In this document: positions 61,901 through 64,000 of the stretch, one piece after another
Layout: each line of letters opens with the position of its first letter
Position numbering within the stretch: position 1 is the first letter of the stretch
Assembly: GCA_036785705.1 (NCBI GenBank)
Contig: JAWUZG010000056.1
Span: forward strand, 6,759,001 to 6,823,000
Length of the DNA: 64,000 nucleotides
Reading direction: 5' to 3'
DNA from: Acanthornis magna
Taxonomy: Eukaryota; Chordata; Aves; Passeriformes; Acanthizidae
Notes under the pieces: model-generated
Told to the model about the DNA's origin: nothing
Seen by the model: the letters and a program-made list of their open reading frames with translations, nothing else
The model's database searches: none
Translations under genes and position numbers: made by a program

Positions 61901-63619
61901 TCCTACACAGTTTTGTGTAAGACAGTTCATATTAGCTGATGGTCGTTCAAGCTGTAGAAATTATTAACATCCTTGGGGGAAAGAACTCAGCATATTGGCA
62001 ATGGAAATAAAGTGTACTTGAATGTATCACTTTCAAAGCTCTTGCTAAGTCTAAGATGTGCCATTTTAATAATAAGCAATTTCTTTGCTAAATATGTTGC
62101 ATCAATTTAGCCTTCAGTTATCATTATCACTTTACAATATTATTGAATATCAAATGTTTTTCTGTTTGTTCATTTTGTTGTTAATTAATGTTTTCTGTGA
62201 TGCTACTCGCTTTATTTTACAGTCAGAGAATGAAAGGAACTACCATATATTTTATCAGCTGTGTGCATCTGCTATGCAACCTGAATATGAACATCTTAAA
62301 TTAGGTAAGTCTCAAGAAAATAACCTGCTCTTCGCTTTTGCAGTGCAGTATTTTAAGGTTGGGTTTTCAAATGCTAGGGTGTTTAGTGCATTACAGCATC
62401 AATCTCAAAGCCTTGAAACAGGACCTGCATTTGAAAGTCACTTTGCTGTTAATCCTGCTGGTTTTGAACTTGGTAACAAATCCCTGGTCACTCAAATACT
62501 GCACGATCAAGTACCTGAGTGTCTTTGAAACTCTTATTCTCAAACTGTGTAGTGACAGATGCCATGACAGCCTAGGGACCTGCTTCATTTATCTACAGAG
62601 GGGCTGGGAGAAGCAGAATTTAGGTGTATGTTTACTCAGTCTCCATTCCTGTTTGTTTATTAGATGGAGTATTCAGATTTCTGGAAATTATGAATACTAA
62701 TTTGTGTCAGCTTAACTGAGTTGGGCACTTGGATTTCCCTCAGAAAAAGAGGACCTCCAGCTCATCACTGCAACGCTGTCATCTGGCAGCATCTTTAATT
62801 TTTTGGTGCTATAAAAGTTTTAACAAGCGGCTATCCCCAGTCCCTGATTTTTGCAGGATTACAAGATTTGCTTCTTACCTACAGGAAGTGCAGAAGAATT
62901 TAACTACACACGAATGGGTGGCAGCACTGTAATAGAAGGAGTTGATGACAGAGCAAATATGGTGGAGACTCAGAAGACATTTGCCTTACTGGGTAAATTC
63001 TTGGGGATACATTTTCAATAGATTTTTTTTTTTCTGAAGTGGGAAAAGGTGATTGTTTCTGAAATATCCAAAACATTAGTAGTAATTACCAAAATAGTTT
63101 ATTTCATAGCTTGTCCATGGTGGTGTTGGTCTGGTTTTGAAGTACTGGGCAGGAGCAATTAGCAGTTGGTGTTAATTGTTACTGTTCAGAGTCACTGAGG
63201 GCTGGAGTCTTCTTGGCCCTTAAACTCACATGCTGTGACAGAATTGGAATTGGAAGCTTCTTTGCCCCTGGATGGCTTATGTAAAAGCTAAATCAGACTT
63301 GAGCTGGCACTTGGGGAGGCACAGGAACTTCTGCCTAATCTGTCATGGGATCAGACAGGCAGAAAATTGGCAGAACAAGGATTTGCACAGAGCTCTGTGG
63401 AGATACTGTACAGTTCCTGGCTGCACAACAAAGCAAGTAATCCAGCATTGTTCTATGTTAATTAATTGTACTGTTTCTGCGTATTACGAGTAATCAAGGA
63501 ATGTTTTTTTAGGTCTGAAGGGGGATTTTCAGATGGATGTTTTTAAAATGCTGGCAGCAATCCTGCACTTGGGCAACGTGGAAATAGCAGCTGTTGGAGA
63601 TGAAAAATCATCCATCAGA
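55772..63619 (+). CDS. MYO5C: MYO5C, unconventional myosin-Vc, exons 1-9 (3' part outside window)
   Basis: Nine exons join in frame to encode the first 349 residues of a class V motor: the N-terminal SH3-like region, P-loop GESGAGKT (about residues 161-168), switch I NDNSSRFG and the [10 protein letters not shown] helix. The start MALAELYTQ and features such as [20 protein letters not shown] and [12 protein letters not shown] match MYO5C over MYO5A and MYO5B. MYO5C drives secretory granule and apical membrane traffic in epithelial and exocrine cells. Codon splits match MYO5A exon for exon. It follows MYO5A in the same direction, as in mammals. Switch II and everything beyond lie outside the window. 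Confidence 0.95.
55799..58536 (+). other. MYO5C: MYO5C intron 1
   Basis: 2.7 kb. The first part is CpG island, then a six-unit CTG run at 56386-56403 and otherwise unremarkable sequence. An odd open segment at 57192-57660 is listed separately. No gene recognised. Confidence 0.85.
57192..57660. other. Unclassified open segment in MYO5C intron 1
   Basis: Overlapping frames of 89 residues (minus, 57192-57461) and 90 residues (plus, 57386-57658). The minus frame starts with a strongly hydrophobic stretch ([14 protein letters not shown]), like a signal peptide. The segment looks unlike the flanking intron and could be a piece of an old retroelement, but I cannot assign a family or an orientation. 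No terminal repeats or target duplication seen. Confidence 0.25.
58537..58647 (+). CDS. MYO5C: MYO5C exon 2 (SH3-like N-terminal domain)
   Basis: 111 bp, 37 codons: [20 protein letters not shown] through LEDGT (residues 10-46). N-terminal barrel of the motor. Acceptor TTTCTGTTGCAG, donor ACT|GTAAGG. Confidence 0.96.
59506..59671 (+). CDS. MYO5C: MYO5C exon 3 (motor domain)
   Basis: 166 bp: [20 protein letters not shown], then the near-universal [20 protein letters not shown], through IYTYS plus one base (residues 47-101). Acceptor TGACAG, donor AGTG|GTGAGT. Confidence 0.96.
59943..60087 (+). CDS. MYO5C: MYO5C exon 4 (motor domain)
   Basis: 145 bp: [20 protein letters not shown] through YKQMA plus two bases (residues 102-149). 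Contains [10 protein letters not shown] and [13 protein letters not shown]. The donor AAG|GTTCAG is weak, but the frame and exon 5 fix it. Acceptor GGTTGTAG. Confidence 0.95.
60483..60639 (+). CDS. MYO5C: MYO5C exon 5 (P-loop)
   Basis: 157 bp, the same length as MYO5A exon 5: [20 protein letters not shown] through SNPITE (residues 151-202). ATP-binding P-loop. Acceptor CTTTTAG, donor GAG|GTAAGT. Confidence 0.97.
61189..61332 (+). CDS. MYO5C: MYO5C exon 6 (switch I)
   Basis: 144 bp, 48 codons: [20 protein letters not shown] through SRVVFQ (residues 203-250). Switch I NDNSSRFG is intact. Acceptor TTTTTGTAG, donor CAG|GTGGGT. Confidence 0.97.
62223..62304 (+). CDS. MYO5C: MYO5C exon 7 (motor domain)
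   Basis: 82 bp: [20 protein letters not shown] through HLKL plus one base (residues 251-277). Same length and phase as in MYO5A. Acceptor TTATTTTACAG, donor TTAG|GTAAGT. Confidence 0.97.
62885..62992 (+). CDS. MYO5C: MYO5C exon 8 (motor domain)
   Basis: 108 bp: [20 protein letters not shown] through KTFALL (residues 278-313), with split Gly codons on both ends. Acceptor CCTACAG, donor CTGG|GTAAAT. Confidence 0.96.
63513..63619 (+). CDS. MYO5C: MYO5C exon 9 (motor domain)
   Basis: 107 bp: [20 protein letters not shown] through DEKSSIR (residues 314-349). Contains the [10 protein letters not shown] helix. Acceptor GTTTTTTTAG, donor AGA|GTAAGG. Confidence 0.96.
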
Positions 63620-64000
63620 GTAAGGAAGTAGCTCATTCAGATACCAACATTTTCTGTTCTATTTTATGCCAGAAGTTCTTTAGCAAGAGTTTCTCTCGTA
63701 TCTGGGGCTCAGAGCAGCATTAAATCTGGTGTACTAAACTTGATTGATTTCTCCATCTCCATCTGCACAGAATCCCAGCGAGTGTTCGCACAGATGCTGT
63801 TCTGTGCCCGAGTTCAGAAAGTCTTAACAAAAGGCAAAATGTGGCTGAGAGTGCCCCATGTCCAATTGATCCACAGCTGTTGGAAAAGCCATTTTGGCAC
63901 TCTGCAGGAGGCAGGAAGCAGAGCACAGGCAAAGCTGCTCAGAATGTGTCCCAGCAAGCTATGCGAGCCTGCAAACAAGAACTCATAAACACAGACTATA
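63620..64000 (+). other. MYO5C: MYO5C intron 9, 5' part
   Basis: The window ends inside this intron. The expected exon 10 (cardiomyopathy loop and switch II) is not reached. No recognisable feature. Confidence 0.85.

Overview
The window comes from a vertebrate nuclear genome, almost certainly a bird. It carries two class V myosin genes head to tail on the + strand. The first is MYO5A from its fifth coding exon (P-loop) to its stop codon and 3' UTR (263 to about 54900). The second is MYO5C from its start codon through its ninth coding exon (55772 to 63619). The tail-end residues of the first gene ([12 protein letters not shown]) and the P-loop, switch and DIL-domain residues identify MYO5A. 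The bird assignment rests on three points: the residues agree with what I remember of chicken MYO5A (p190/dilute) at nearly every position; the introns are far shorter than in mammals; and there is a degenerate avian-type ERVL LTR at about 43760-44230. Many amino-acid and codon differences argue against chicken itself; a songbird or other Neoaves is an inference.

MYO5A layout: 1-262 is intron 4. Exons 5-18 (263-20788) complete the motor: P-loop, switch I, switch II, the actin-binding surface, loop 2, SH helices and converter. Exons 19-21 (21561-26549) encode the six-IQ lever arm. Exons 22-34 (27058-43223) encode the coiled-coil stalk with its PEST-like interruption and the alternative cassettes B (9 bp), D (81 bp) and F (75 bp). 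Exons 35-42 (44315-51693) encode the rest of the cargo-binding globular tail. All 38 exons join in one frame with no stop. With every cassette included they encode 1728 residues, so about 1880 for the whole protein if exons 1-4 supply the usual 152. The 3' UTR is about 3.2 kb with several AATAAA signals.

A gap of under 900 bp leads into a CpG island containing MYO5C exon 1. MYO5C exons 2-9 run to 63619 and the gene leaves the window in intron 9, before its switch II. Exons 5-9 of the two genes have identical lengths (157, 144, 82, 108, 107 bp) and phases, a direct mark of tandem duplication.

Both genes encode processive plus-end-directed actin motors for organelle transport. MYO5A carries melanosomes, vesicles and ER, and its cassettes choose partners: B for dynein light chain, D for Rab10, F for melanophilin. 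MYO5C is mainly an epithelial and exocrine motor. I see no unmistakably novel system. The most useful observations are the 9-bp neuronal microexon B with its UGC-rich acceptor, the intact D and F cassettes, a GC-AG intron that naive annotation would get wrong, the LTR within about 90 bp of exon 35, and two unexplained intronic open frames (about 7862-8280 antisense; 57192-57660).
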